This document shows positions 16,366 through 25,610 of a stretch of DNA of 59,433 nt, piece after piece (position 1 is the first letter of the stretch; every line of letters starts with the position of its first letter). The stretch lies in assembly GCA_025362795.1 (NCBI GenBank), contig JANYFE010000107.1, positions 1 through 59,433 of the forward strand, given 5' to 3'. Under the pieces are notes generated by a model. It saw only the letters and a program-made list of their open reading frames with translations, did no database searches and was not told where the DNA came from. The position numbers and the translations under genes were made by a program. This DNA is from Rhodobacterales bacterium. GTDB taxonomy: Bacteria; Pseudomonadota; Alphaproteobacteria; Rhodobacterales; Rhodobacteraceae.

Positions 16366-17265
16366 ATGCCCGCCTTTTCACCGCGTTATGCACCGCTGAC
16401 AGATTTCGTGGCCCCGGCGCGCGGGCGAACCGAGATATGGCGGACACTGGCAGGACTGGGAATTGCCGTTGTGTTCTATTTCATCGCCCTGCAAATCATC
16501 TTGCATGCGGTGATGGTCATGCTGGGCCCGGTGCGCGGCATGTTCGCGCTGAACGAGCTGATCCGCGGTGCGACGCCGGCGGGTCTGATCGAGATTCTGT
16601 TTTCCTATCTGCCACTGACCGCCGGGCTGGCGCTGGGTATGGCCCTGATGATGAATCGCGGACTTGGCAGTCTGATCGGGCCGACGCGCAGCGCCGTGGT
16701 AACCTTTCTGTCGGTCGCACTGCCGCTGATGGCGCTGTGGGTCGTGATGATGCCGCTGTCGGTGTTAGCAGAGAACGTGGCGACGCACCTGACGTTGTGG
16801 CAGCAACTGCCGTGGCTGCCCGTGGCGCTGGCGGGATTGCTGATTCAGACCGGCACCGAGGAGTTGCTGTTTCGCGGCTATTTGCAACAGCAATTGGCGG
16901 CGCGGTTCCACGCGCCCTGGGTCTGGATGGGGGTGCCGTCGCTGGCCTTCGGGATGCTGCATTTCTCGACCGAGCAATACGGGGCCAGCGCCTGGTTTGT
17001 GGTGGTCTGGGCGGTATTCTTTGGGCTGGCCGCCGCCGATCTGACGGCGCGGACAGGCAATCTGGGGGCGGCTGTCGGCCTGCACTTCGCCAACAATGCG
17101 GCGACCCTGCTGCTGGTGGGCTTGTATGGCCGAATGGACGGGTTGGCGCTGTACACCGCGGTCGTGGATTTAAGCCAGCCGTTTGCGCAGCTGCCCTATC
17201 TGGCGATCGACTCGGTATCGCTGCTGGTCGGCTGGCTGTTGGCGCGGTTGATCCTGCGAGTGTGA
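16366..17265 (+). CDS. CPBP family intramembrane glutamic endopeptidase
   Basis: This 299-residue membrane protein has about eight hydrophobic segments and the Abi/CAAX-like signature: Glu165-Glu166 with Arg170 in TGTEELLFRGYLQQQL, His199 in FGMLHF, and His240 in VGLHFANNAATL. These residues form the intramembrane active site of the family (CaaX prenyl protease 2/Abi). Bacterial members cut membrane substrates or process peptides, with targets mostly unknown. It is a lone plus-strand gene between two minus-strand groups and has no bacteriocin cluster around it. It converges on the Moco oxidoreductase gene with about 20 bases between them. Confidence 0.88.
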   Translation: MPAFSPRYAPLTDFVAPARGRTEIWRTLAGLGIAVVFYFIALQIILHAVMVMLGPVRGMFALNELIRGATPAGLIEILFSYLPLTAGLALGMALMMNRGLGSLIGPTRSAVVTFLSVALPLMALWVVMMPLSVLAENVATHLTLWQQLPWLPVALAGLLIQTGTEELLFRGYLQQQLAARFHAPWVWMGVPSLAFGMLHFSTEQYGASAWFVVVWAVFFGLAAADLTARTGNLGAAVGLHFANNAATLLLVGLYGRMDGLALYTAVVDLSQPFAQLPYLAIDSVSLLVGWLLARLILRV

Positions 17266-17286
17266 TCGGGCTGGGCCGGCCGCTTC

Positions 17287-18051
17287 TCAGATCCCGGCGT
17301 ACCATTCATAACCCCGGTCAGCCCAATAACTGCCACGGCCCGAGCCTAGCCCGGCAAAGCTGTCGACAAGTTCGATGCTTTGCACATATTTCGCCATTTT
17401 ATAGCCCAGCTGCCGTTCAACTCGCAGCCGCAACGGCGCACCATTGGCCATCGGCAGCGGTTGGCCGTTCATGCCCCAGGCGAGGATGGTCTGCGGGTGG
17501 CGCGCGTCGACCATGTCGATGCTTTCGTAATACGTCACCTCGCCGGCCAACGTCCGTTCGATCGTGTCAAAACAATGGAACACGACATAGCGGGCCTTCA
17601 GCAGCGGTTTGGCCTGATCAAGGATCATCGACAACGGAACCCCGGTCCATTTGGCGATGCAGCTCCAGCCTTCGACACAGTCGTGGCGGGTAATCTGAGT
17701 GCGTGACTGCATTGCAGTCAGGGTGGCATAGGGAATCGACAGCGGGGTTTCGACCAGCCCGGTGACTTGCAGCCGGTAGTTCGCAAAGCCGCCTGCTTGC
17801 AGATCAAGATATTCCGGGCTGTCCACCGCGGTCGAGCCGTTGGGGTGCTGGCCCTGGCGGATGTCTGCCTCGGCAAATTCTGGTGCAAGGCTGTCGCCCA
17901 GCAGAAAGCGCTGCGCAGTCATCGTCAGATTCTCGGCCCCTTGCAAGGTGGCCCGCAACATGCTGTCGCCGGAATTCAGGCCGTCCAGCAGTTTGCAGCC
18001 TGACAGGGTCAGGGCTGCACCGCCCAGCAGAAGATTACGCCGACTGATCAT
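17287..18051 (-). CDS. Molybdopterin-dependent oxidoreductase (sulfite-oxidase/MsrP-like), Tat lipoprotein
   Basis: This 254-residue protein carries a Moco-binding oxidoreductase domain of the sulfite oxidase superfamily. Cys125 in TRHDCVEGWSC is the expected molybdenum ligand. The N-terminus MISRRNLLLGGAALTLSGC has both a Tat-type SRR motif and a lipobox with Cys19, so the folded cofactor-loaded enzyme would be exported by Tat and lipidated. It overlaps by 17 bases the upstream gene for a cytochrome b membrane protein, which should pass electrons to it as MsrQ does for MsrP. The substrate is unknown. Confidence 0.85.
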   Translation of the reverse strand: MISRRNLLLGGAALTLSGCKLLDGLNSGDSMLRATLQGAENLTMTAQRFLLGDSLAPEFAEADIRQGQHPNGSTAVDSPEYLDLQAGGFANYRLQVTGLVETPLSIPYATLTAMQSRTQITRHDCVEGWSCIAKWTGVPLSMILDQAKPLLKARYVVFHCFDTIERTLAGEVTYYESIDMVDARHPQTILAWGMNGQPLPMANGAPLRLRVERQLGYKMAKYVQSIELVDSFAGLGSGRGSYWADRGYEWYAGI

Positions 18052-18850
18052 CTTGGCCCCCTTGATCGGGATCAACCCGATACCAACCGGTCACGATCGA
18101 CCGAATTTCATTCAGCGGCCCTGCCGCAAGGATCATTACCATGTGCACGACAAAGAACAGGATCAGCGCCAGCATGGTCAGGAAATGGATCGACCGTGCC
18201 GTTTGCCGTCCGCCGAACAGATCCAGCAGCCATGGCGCAACACTGTTGAACGCCGGCGACATGGTCAACCCGGTGGCAATCATCAGCGGCAAAGCCAGGA
18301 ACAGGACCGAGGCATAGGCCAATTTTTGCAAAACATTGTAGTCACTGGTGTGGTGAAACCGCAGGCGCAGGTGGTTGGCCACATCATCGGGCAGGTTGCG
18401 CAGATCGCGGAGAGACGGGATCAGCTTGCGCAGGTGGCCGTTGATGGCCGAGAACACCAGCCACACGCAAAGCGTCGCCACCAAGATCCAGGCGAAGAAC
18501 AAATGGATCACCCGCCCGGTGGCAAGACTTTGGGTCGACGGCATAGTCAGAGCCGCCGGAATGGCGCGGACTGCCCCGCCCGAAGTGCCCAGCACGCCGC
18601 TGGTGTCAAAGTCGCGGCCCAGAATGCGGGTGACGCCCTTGACCCGATCGCCATCCTGCACCGCGCCAATCGCTACGGCGGCATTGTCATAGTCAAACCC
18701 CGACTCTTTGCCAAAATGCAACGATGGATGCGCGTTAAAGATCTGAAAGCCCGAAAACATCAGAAACAGCAGGCAAACTGCCCAGACCCAGTGCGTAAGC
18801 CGGGTGATCCGTTTCTGGCGGTAGATGAGCGGTCCCTGTTCGGGTGTCAT
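18035..18850 (-). CDS. Cytochrome b/b6-type membrane subunit for the Moco enzyme
   Basis: This 271-residue protein has four main hydrophobic helices with conserved His residues: RLTHWVWAVCLLFLMFSG, GRVIHLFFAWILVATLCVW, LAYASVLFLALPLMIATG and ARSIHFLTMLALILFFVVHMVMIL. The pattern matches the cytochrome b561/Ni-hydrogenase b-type family that binds two haems. A periplasmic loop of about 75 residues separates helices 1 and 2. It should pass electrons between the quinone pool and the downstream Tat-exported Moco protein. The ATG at 18850 is preceded by GGGGAGG; the frame from 18970 is not supported. Confidence 0.85.
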   Translation of the reverse strand: MTPEQGPLIYRQKRITRLTHWVWAVCLLFLMFSGFQIFNAHPSLHFGKESGFDYDNAAVAIGAVQDGDRVKGVTRILGRDFDTSGVLGTSGGAVRAIPAALTMPSTQSLATGRVIHLFFAWILVATLCVWLVFSAINGHLRKLIPSLRDLRNLPDDVANHLRLRFHHTSDYNVLQKLAYASVLFLALPLMIATGLTMSPAFNSVAPWLLDLFGGRQTARSIHFLTMLALILFFVVHMVMILAAGPLNEIRSIVTGWYRVDPDQGGQDDQSA

Positions 18851-19166
18851 TGCAGCCTCCCCTTTGTTGAAAAAGAAACGGTCTGATGGTGAGTAAAGTT
18901 TCAGACTGCCGACTTGAACCTGCCGAAATCGGCGTGCACCACACGATCCCGCCCCCCTAGGGTGGCGCAAGTCATCCCGCGCTGTCGAGCGGTGACATGG
19001 GCGTTGACGCTGAATTTACATTATTCAGCCATTTTCGCGAGCGGCTGTAACAAATGCCGGGCACAGCCGCATCATCAACTGTTGGCAGCGCCGCCCACCC
19101 CGATTGCATTTGCATCCTACTGGCCTTATCTCGGGTCAACCAAGCGACCGAAAGGCCAGCCATCCC
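18851..19166. other. Divergent intergenic region between the cytochrome b and accD genes
   Basis: This 316-base region must carry promoters for both directions. On the plus strand TTGCAT (19104-19109) and TTATCT (19126-19131) are spaced by 16 bases and sit 36 bases before the accD ATG, a reasonable sigma-70-type candidate. An inverted repeat CTGAAT-7 nt-ATTCAG at 19010-19028 may be an operator. No small gene is visible. These calls rest on pattern only. Confidence 0.35.
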
Positions 19167-20069
19167 ATGAACTGGATCTCCAACTACGTCCGCCCCACGA
19201 TCAACTCGCTGTTTTCGCGGCGCGAGGTGCCTGAGAATCTGTGGTCGAAATGCCCCGAATGCGGCACCATGCTGTTTCACCGGGAGTTGGCGGACAATCT
19301 GAATGTCTGCACCAACTGCGATCATCATATGGCGATCAGCCCGCGCGACCGGTTCAGACATCTGTTTGACGGCGGCGTGTTTACCGAGGTCAAGGTGCCG
19401 GATGCGGCAGTCGACCCGCTGCATTTCCGCGATCAGAAGAAATATCCAGATCGCCTGAAGGCTGCGCAAAAGGCGACCGGCGAGAAAGAGGCGATGCTGG
19501 TGGCCGAGGGCGAGATCCAACGCACGCCGGTGGTTGCTGTCGCGCAGGATTTCAGCTTTATGGCCGGGTCGATGGGCATGTATGTCGGCAACGCCATGAT
19601 CGCGGCGGCGCAGACGGCGGTGGCGCACAAGCGGCCCTTGGTGGTGTTTTCTGCCGCTGGTGGGGCCCGGATGCAGGAGGGGATATTGTCCCTGATGCAG
19701 ATGCCGCGCACCACTGTGGCCGTGCAGATGGTGAAAGAAGCGCGGTTGCCCTATGTCGTCGTTTTGACCCATCCGACGACGGGTGGCGTGACCGCCAGCT
19801 ACGCCATGCTGGGCGATGTGCAGATTGCCGAGCCCAATGCGCTGATCTGTTTTGCCGGGCCTCGGGTGATAGAACAAACCATCCGCGAGAAGCTGCCGGA
19901 AGGGTTCCAGCGCGCCGAATACCTGCTGGACCACGGCATGCTGGACCGCGTGACGCATCGCAAGCAGTTGCGCGATGAGTTGGTTACGATCCTGCGAATG
20001 TTGACCGGGGTGCCGCCCGCCATCAAGGGCGACCTGCCCGCGCCAGCAGAGTTTGCTGCCGTAAAATGA
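19167..20069 (+). CDS. accD: Acetyl-CoA carboxylase carboxyltransferase subunit beta
   Basis: AccD pairs with AccA to move CO2 from carboxybiotin to acetyl-CoA, giving malonyl-CoA for fatty-acid synthesis. The 300-residue protein has the N-terminal zinc ribbon Cys29-x2-Cys32 and Cys48-x2-Cys51 (KCPECGTMLF, CTNCDHH). The carboxyltransferase core follows, with FSAAGGARMQEGILSLMQM and THPTTGGVTASYAMLGD. The ATG at 19167 gives the usual MNWISNYVRP. It shares an ATGA overlap with folC, a pair conserved widely in proteobacteria. Confidence 0.96.
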   Translation: MNWISNYVRPTINSLFSRREVPENLWSKCPECGTMLFHRELADNLNVCTNCDHHMAISPRDRFRHLFDGGVFTEVKVPDAAVDPLHFRDQKKYPDRLKAAQKATGEKEAMLVAEGEIQRTPVVAVAQDFSFMAGSMGMYVGNAMIAAAQTAVAHKRPLVVFSAAGGARMQEGILSLMQMPRTTVAVQMVKEARLPYVVVLTHPTTGGVTASYAMLGDVQIAEPNALICFAGPRVIEQTIREKLPEGFQRAEYLLDHGMLDRVTHRKQLRDELVTILRMLTGVPPAIKGDLPAPAEFAAVK

Positions 20070-21334
20070 CCGGTTCTGACGCCGTTCTGCTACGGATGAT
20101 GACACTGCATCCCAAGGTGATTGACCTTGTGATGGACCGCGTCGAACGGCTGTTGGCCGCCCTTGGCCACCCTGAACGGTCGTTGCCGCGCGTAATACAT
20201 ATCGCGGGGACTAACGGCAAAGGCTCCACGCAGGCGATGATGGGGGCGGGCTTCGAGGCGACCGGCGCTCGTGTTCACGCCTATACTTCGCCGCATCTGG
20301 CACGGTTTCACGAGCGTATCCGCATCGCGGGCGAATTGGTGACAGAGCCCGCGCTGATCGCCTTGCTGGATGAATGCGCCGCTGCCAACGGCAGTGATCC
20401 GATCACGTTTTTCGAAATCACCACCGCAGCCGCCTTTCTGGCCTTTGCCCGTACCCCGGCGGACTGGACGCTGCTAGAAGTGGGCCTTGGTGGCGAATTT
20501 GATGCGACCAACGTGATTGACCAACCGGCGCTGACGGTGATCACCCCGGTATCGATCGACCATCAGCAATATCTGGGCGATACTTTGGCAGAGATTGCGG
20601 TGGCCAAGGCCGGGATCATCAAACGCGGCGTAACCTGCGTGGTTGGCCCGCAGGAGGATGCCGCTTTGGCGGTTATCGAACGCAAGGCGGCCCGTCTGGG
20701 TGCGCCCCTGCTGGTTTTTGGTCAGCACTGGCAGGTGGCGGAGGATCGCGGGCGGCTGGTGTTTCAGGACGAGAACGGGCTTTTGGACCTGCCGCTGCCA
20801 AACCTGCCCGGCCCGCATCAGATCCAGAACGCCGGGGCGGCGCTGATGGGCTTGCGGTTTTTGGGCTTTGGCGAGGCGGCCTGCGAGGCGGCGGTCAGCC
20901 GCGCGGTCTGGCCTGCCCGGATGCAGCGCCTGCGAACCGGTCCTTTGGTTGAAAGTGCGCCGAAGGTCGAACTGTGGCTGGACGGCGGGCACAACCCGGC
21001 AGGCGGCGCTGCGGTGGCCGCCACCTTGGCGCGGATGCCGAAACGCGAGACCCATCTTATCTGCGGAATGCTGAACACAAAGGACGTGCAAGGGTATATG
21101 CAGCCGCTGGCCGGTCAGGTGACGCAGCTGCAGGCGGTCACGATCCCCGGCGAGGCGAATACGCTGCCGGCCGAAGTGACGCGGGATGTGGCTCTGTCGG
21201 TGGGGATCAAGGCTGTGACAGCTGGGTCCGTGGCCGCGGCATTGTCCGAAATTGCGGCGGCCTCGCCCGAGGCAAGGGTCTTGATCTGCGGCTCGCTATA
21301 TCTGGCCGGTTCAGTCTTGCGCGAGAACGGGTAA
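20066..21334 (+). CDS. folC: Bifunctional dihydrofolate synthase / folylpolyglutamate synthase
   Basis: FolC adds glutamate to dihydropteroate and extends the polyglutamate tail of folates using ATP. The 422-residue protein has the P-loop GTNGKGST (48-55), the folate-loop region YTSPHLARFHERIRI, FEITTAAAFLAF, LLEVGLGGEFDATN and DGGHNPAGG. All are typical of the Mur-ligase-like FolC family, and the length is normal. Its start codon overlaps the accD stop (ATGA), so translation is probably coupled. Confidence 0.96.
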   Translation: MTGSDAVLLRMMTLHPKVIDLVMDRVERLLAALGHPERSLPRVIHIAGTNGKGSTQAMMGAGFEATGARVHAYTSPHLARFHERIRIAGELVTEPALIALLDECAAANGSDPITFFEITTAAAFLAFARTPADWTLLEVGLGGEFDATNVIDQPALTVITPVSIDHQQYLGDTLAEIAVAKAGIIKRGVTCVVGPQEDAALAVIERKAARLGAPLLVFGQHWQVAEDRGRLVFQDENGLLDLPLPNLPGPHQIQNAGAALMGLRFLGFGEAACEAAVSRAVWPARMQRLRTGPLVESAPKVELWLDGGHNPAGGAAVAATLARMPKRETHLICGMLNTKDVQGYMQPLAGQVTQLQAVTIPGEANTLPAEVTRDVALSVGIKAVTAGSVAAALSEIAAASPEARVLICGSLYLAGSVLRENG

Positions 21335-21399
21335 GCTCCATCAGTTGGCCGCAATCGTCGGGGAGGGTGCAGGGGATTGCACCAAGCCGTGATTGCGTG

Positions 21400-21768
21400 A
21401 TGAATGAACTTTGCCATATCGCAGCCAACCCCAATCGTCGCGTTGCCCTGCCGGTAGATGGTGAGAATCTGGCCGCCTATTTCGCCGACGAAATTCTGTT
21501 GAAGGCGCGAGAGTTTGGTGAGCCGAACATCCGCAGGGTCTATGGCAAAATAGATGACTTAAAAAAAAGCTGGGCGACATCGCATGGGTTTCGCCTGATG
21601 GCGGCTTCTAATGCAAAGAACTCTGCCGATCTCTTGTTGTCGGTCGACGCGATGGAACTGGCGTTGGACCAGCAAACCGATGCCATCGTGATCGCCGCGT
21701 CAGACGAAGAGGGTTCAGGCGGATTTTTTCGGTTACGGGAGAAAACGCCGATGTCTAGCAAGTCCTAA
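21400..21768 (+). CDS. NYN domain protein, C-terminally truncated
   Basis: This 122-residue protein is the first part of a NYN (PIN-like, LabA/DUF88) ribonuclease domain: Asp20 in LPVDGENLAAYF, RRVYGKIDD, SHGFRLM, Asp77 and Asp83 in AKNSADLLLSVDAMEL, and Asp102 in AIVIAASDEE. These acids would bind metal. Family members normally continue with a glycine-rich strand and about 60-100 further residues. Here similarity fades after FRLRE and the frame ends with KTPMSSKS. One extra base in the AAAA tract near 21745 would restore a family-like NADV before a TAG. It may be a remnant. Codon use looks less GC-biased than in its neighbours. Confidence 0.65.
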   Translation: MNELCHIAANPNRRVALPVDGENLAAYFADEILLKAREFGEPNIRRVYGKIDDLKKSWATSHGFRLMAASNAKNSADLLLSVDAMELALDQQTDAIVIAASDEEGSGGFFRLREKTPMSSKS

Positions 21769-21821
21769 CCCCGTTCCCCTGCCCGCGCTTCCGCGCTATC
21801 CCTCGCGAAACGGAGGCGCAG

Positions 21822-23420
21822 ATGCTGGAGCGGATCACCAATGGAAGAAACGGTCTCTGGCTGTCGCTGGCTCTGATGCTGCTGCTGGCGATGCCCGGCT
21901 TTTTCAGCTTGCCACCCGTCGACCGCGATGAAGTCCTGTTTTCTCAGGCCTCGCGCCAGATGCTGGCCTCAGGTGACTTTGTCGATATCCGCTTTGCCGA
22001 TGGACCGCGCTACAAGAAACCCGTCGGGATTTACTGGTTGCAAGCCGCATCGTCGGCGATCTCCGGGCAGCCGGATCAGATCTGGTCCTATCGGTTGGTC
22101 AGCCTGTTGGGGGCGATGATTGCGGTGGGGTTTACCTGGGGCATTGCACGGCTGGTAATGCCCGCAGAATTCGCGGTGCTGGCGGCGGTAACGCTGGCCG
22201 CGAGCCTGCTGATGGGCGCGGAGGCGCGACTGGCGACAACGGATGCGATGTTGTTGGCCGCCACGATGGCCGGGCAATATGTACTGGCGCGTGGGTTTTT
22301 GCCATTGGGACGCGGGCAAAAGCCTGACCTGAGCCTGTCGCTCGCCGTGGGATTCTGGGTGGCTCAGGCGGGCGCGATCCTGATCAAGGGGCCCATTGGA
22401 CCGATGGTTGCACTATTCACGCTGGCCGGGATCTGTGCGACACGGCGCGATTTTGCAGTGCTGCGGGCCCTACGGCCGATTTGGGGCGTGATGCTGCTGC
22501 TGGCTTTGGTGGTGCCGTGGTTTGCAGCCATTTCGGTCAAAAGCGACGGCGCGTTCTGGGCGGCATCGCTGGGGCGCGACATGATTGAAAAGATCGGCAG
22601 CGCGAAGGAAAACCACGGCGCCCCGCCCGGCACCTATCTGGCGCTGGTCTGGATCACGTTCTGGCCGGGGTCGATGCTGCTGGCGGCGGGCCTGCCTGCC
22701 CTTTGGCGCGGCAGGCGCGAGGCGGTACTGCAGTTTGCGGCAAACTGGATCATTCCAACCTGGATCGTATTCGAACTGACGGCGACCAAATTGGTGCATT
22801 ACGTTCTGCCGACCTATCCGATGCTGGCCATCCTGGTGGTCTGGGCGTTTTGGAAACTACGCGGTCGGGGGTGGCTGGCGGCCTTGCCGGGGGCGCTGCC
22901 CCTGGTGTTGCTGGCAGCGGTCTGGGTCGAGGCAGGCAAACTGGGGGCGGTGTTGCCGATGGGGTTCTGGGCGGGTGCCCTGACTCTGGTCGCCGCGCTG
23001 GGACTGATCTTGTGGGCGTATCGGCGGGGTGCGCCTATGCCGCTGGCATTCGCGCTGGCGGCAGGCGGGATGACGCTGTCGGGCACGGTTTATCCGACGC
23101 TGGCACGGCTTGACCTGTTGTGGCCCGCCAAACCGATTGCAGCTATAGCAGCGGCACATCCGGGTTGCGGGTTGACCGTCGCAGGCTATTCGGAACCTTC
23201 GCTGGTGTTTCTGACTGCAAACCGCGTGAAGTTTGTCAGTTCCGCAGAGGCGTTTCAGGCCTTCCAGCTACCCGGGTGCCAAGTGATCGTGGCACCCAAG
23301 GCAGACCTCACCAATGCGAACAAGCCGGTGGGGCCGTTCGGCGTTTCGATAAACCGGGTCATGGGTCTGGACCTTGGCAGCGGCAGGCCGGTCGATTTAT
23401 ACGTCTACCTCAAGGAGTGA
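21822..23420 (+). CDS. Glycosyltransferase family 39 (ArnT-like) membrane protein
   Basis: This 532-residue protein has about 12 hydrophobic segments. It carries the GT39/GT83 motif after the first helix, PPVDRDEVLFSQASRQM, with the acidic pair Asp34/Glu37 that binds the lipid-phosphate sugar donor, then RFADGPRYKKPVGIYWLQ. Such enzymes move a sugar from a polyprenyl-phosphate donor to an acceptor (lipid A, lipid or protein) on the periplasmic side. The acceptor is unknown. A small soluble-looking C-terminal domain of about 90 residues starts near GCGLTVAGYSEPSLVF. It converges on the lytic transglycosylase gene. Confidence 0.88.
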   Translation: MLERITNGRNGLWLSLALMLLLAMPGFFSLPPVDRDEVLFSQASRQMLASGDFVDIRFADGPRYKKPVGIYWLQAASSAISGQPDQIWSYRLVSLLGAMIAVGFTWGIARLVMPAEFAVLAAVTLAASLLMGAEARLATTDAMLLAATMAGQYVLARGFLPLGRGQKPDLSLSLAVGFWVAQAGAILIKGPIGPMVALFTLAGICATRRDFAVLRALRPIWGVMLLLALVVPWFAAISVKSDGAFWAASLGRDMIEKIGSAKENHGAPPGTYLALVWITFWPGSMLLAAGLPALWRGRREAVLQFAANWIIPTWIVFELTATKLVHYVLPTYPMLAILVVWAFWKLRGRGWLAALPGALPLVLLAAVWVEAGKLGAVLPMGFWAGALTLVAALGLILWAYRRGAPMPLAFALAAGGMTLSGTVYPTLARLDLLWPAKPIAAIAAAHPGCGLTVAGYSEPSLVFLTANRVKFVSSAEAFQAFQLPGCQVIVAPKADLTNANKPVGPFGVSINRVMGLDLGSGRPVDLYVYLKE

Positions 23421-23493
23421 CGCGCTCGTGGGCCCTGACAGACCGCCTCGCTGGCGCCAGCGATGAAAGCTGGAAGGCTTCAAAAGTGGTTTG

Positions 23494-25455
23494 TCAGCGT
23501 CCGCGAAGTTCTGCGCTGATCCGCACCGGGCCGCTGACCCCTTTCAACTTGGCCCGGTAGATCACCACGCCTTCCGCCACCCGCATCACATAGGTCCGCG
23601 TTTCGGCGAACGGGATGCTCTCGACCCAATCGACCACATCGACCGACGCCAGTCTGGGGTCACCATAGGCGGCGATCCATTCGCGGGGTCGGCGCGGTCC
23701 GGCATTATAGCCAGAGGCGATCAGCGCCACGGAGGGCCCGAATTCATCCACCATCTGACGCAGGTAAGCCGAGCCGAGTTGCACATTATAGGCGGGACTG
23801 GTTGTCAATTTAGCGGGCGAATAGGCCAATCCCATCTCTTTGGACAGCTTCTCGGCTGTGGCCGGCATCAACTGCATAAGGCCCAAAGCGCCGGCTGAAC
23901 TGCGTGCCTCAGGGTCGAACTCGCTTTCGCGGCGCGAAATGGACAGGGCCAATGCCCGGCTGACCTCAAGATTGTCGGGCACCATGTCGGGCACCGGGAA
24001 ATAGGGGCGCGGCAGGATCACGCCACGGTCTGCTGCCGCCTTGGCGATCAGAACCGCAGCGCGGTATTGGCCGGCCTGCATGGCAACATCGGCGAGTTGC
24101 GCCAGTTCGCCTTCCAACAGCCCTTTGCCCAGTTGCAGAAAGAACCGCGCCGACAGTTGCGCTTCATCGGCGCGGGCCAGACGCAGGGCGGCATCAAGCA
24201 CCGACGACCGGGCAAAGCTGGCGTTGCGCCAGTCGCCGGCAGGGCGGCTGTTGGCCAGCAGCGCCGGGTCAAGGTTCAGCCCCAGCTTTTCTGCGGCCAG
24301 AAGCCCGTAATACGAGGTCTGATATTGCGCCGCCCTCTGATAGGCGGCCTTGGCCCTGGCCTTGTCGCCCGCAGCCGCCTGTGCCCGCCCGGTCCAGTAC
24401 CAGGCGCGGGACAGGCTGATCGGGGTGGCGGACGCCTTTTGCAACCGATCGAAATGTTTCAGCGCTGTGGCGGGATCGTTCAGTTTGCGCAAGGCAATAT
24501 ACCCCGCAAGAAACTCCAGATCGGCGTAGTCGGTGCCCGGGCTGAGGTGGTTGTCGGCGGCGACCCTGTAGGCGTCACGCGGGCTGCCGGTTCGCATCAG
24601 ATAGCGCGCCAGCAGAATGCGCCGTTCGGCCCAGGCTTGAGGGTCGCCCAGCCGGGCAGAACTGGTTGACCGATCCAGGATCAGCGTGGCGGCGTCGGTG
24701 TAATTGTTGGCCCGCATCCGATACAAAAATCGCTCGTAGGCAAGCCCAGCGTCATCTTTGAGGCCTTTTGGCACCGCGGCGACCAGACTGGTTACCCCAC
24801 CCGCCCCCGCCCGCAGCGCCAGCCGCGCATTGGCGAGCGCGGCCCAATCCCGGGTCACCCGTGGCAGCATACGCTGGGCCTCGGCCACCCGGTCGCCATC
24901 CCACAGGATGCGGTCAAGGCGGACCTCGTCGGCAACGTTCAGTGCGGGTCCGTGCAACGCCAGAAGCTGGCTTTCTTCATCCGCTGTGAAGCTTAGGCTG
25001 GTCCAGGCCCGCAATGCCTCTGCCTCTGCATCCCGGCTGCGGCCGGTGGCGTCATAGGCTTTGATCAGCGCCAGCGCCCCGGCGCCGGTGCGCGGGAGGT
25101 CGGCGCCAAAATACGCGATGACACGGGCCGGGTCGCTGGAACGCGCCACCGCAACCTCGCCTTTTTCCTTTAGCAGCGGCATGCCGGGCCAATCGGGGTG
25201 CCTGACGAGGAATGCCTCATAGTCACCAAGCAGGCCGTCGCCCGCGCGCAACCGGCTCCATTCCACCAAATCAAGGCCAATCGGCCCTGCGGCAAAGGCA
25301 GCGGCCTTGGCGCTTTCGAAATCCTGCTGATCCACGAGCTTCATTGCCGTGGCGAGCGCGGCATTTTCCTGCGCCGTGCCTGCCATCGCGCCGGACGGCA
25401 GCAACAGGGCAAGGCACAGCAGGGCAAGACGGGGGAAAATCGCAAATCGGGTCAT
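23494..25455 (-). CDS. Soluble lytic murein transglycosylase (Slt70-like)
   Basis: This 653-residue protein starts with a signal peptide (cleavage after AMA near residue 25), followed by an alpha-helical superhelix of TPR-like repeats to about residue 460. The C-terminal Slt domain has the catalytic Glu510 in SRRESEFDPEARSSAGALG, then LMQLMPATA and SGYNAGPRRP. It cleaves the MurNAc-GlcNAc bond with formation of 1,6-anhydroMurNAc in the periplasm. The ATG at 25455 is used since it gives the signal peptide; the frame from 25569 does not. It diverges from dapA across a 155-base gap. Confidence 0.92.
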   Translation of the reverse strand: MTRFAIFPRLALLCLALLLPSGAMAGTAQENAALATAMKLVDQQDFESAKAAAFAAGPIGLDLVEWSRLRAGDGLLGDYEAFLVRHPDWPGMPLLKEKGEVAVARSSDPARVIAYFGADLPRTGAGALALIKAYDATGRSRDAEAEALRAWTSLSFTADEESQLLALHGPALNVADEVRLDRILWDGDRVAEAQRMLPRVTRDWAALANARLALRAGAGGVTSLVAAVPKGLKDDAGLAYERFLYRMRANNYTDAATLILDRSTSSARLGDPQAWAERRILLARYLMRTGSPRDAYRVAADNHLSPGTDYADLEFLAGYIALRKLNDPATALKHFDRLQKASATPISLSRAWYWTGRAQAAAGDKARAKAAYQRAAQYQTSYYGLLAAEKLGLNLDPALLANSRPAGDWRNASFARSSVLDAALRLARADEAQLSARFFLQLGKGLLEGELAQLADVAMQAGQYRAAVLIAKAAADRGVILPRPYFPVPDMVPDNLEVSRALALSISRRESEFDPEARSSAGALGLMQLMPATAEKLSKEMGLAYSPAKLTTSPAYNVQLGSAYLRQMVDEFGPSVALIASGYNAGPRRPREWIAAYGDPRLASVDVVDWVESIPFAETRTYVMRVAEGVVIYRAKLKGVSGPVRISAELRGR

Positions 25456-25610
25456 GCGGCGAAAATGCCCTAGTCGGCGCGGCGGGACAACCCATCTTGC
25501 CGTGATCGGCGGTGGCTTGCGCTGCTTGGCAAAACCGGCAAGCGCGATTAGAAGCGCGGCTGCGGCCATGGGCGATTCAGCCCGGGCCCGCCAACAGAGG
25601 AGACGCTGCC

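Noticed and set aside
16366-17265. CPBP protease as part of a bacteriocin or abortive-infection locus
   Set aside because: No peptide precursor, immunity or phage-defence partner is adjacent; neighbours are metabolic or unknown genes in the opposite orientation.
25456-25610. Lysine riboswitch upstream of dapA
   Set aside because: The 155-base gap is shared with a divergent gene and shows none of the long paired elements or conserved segments expected of such a riboswitch.
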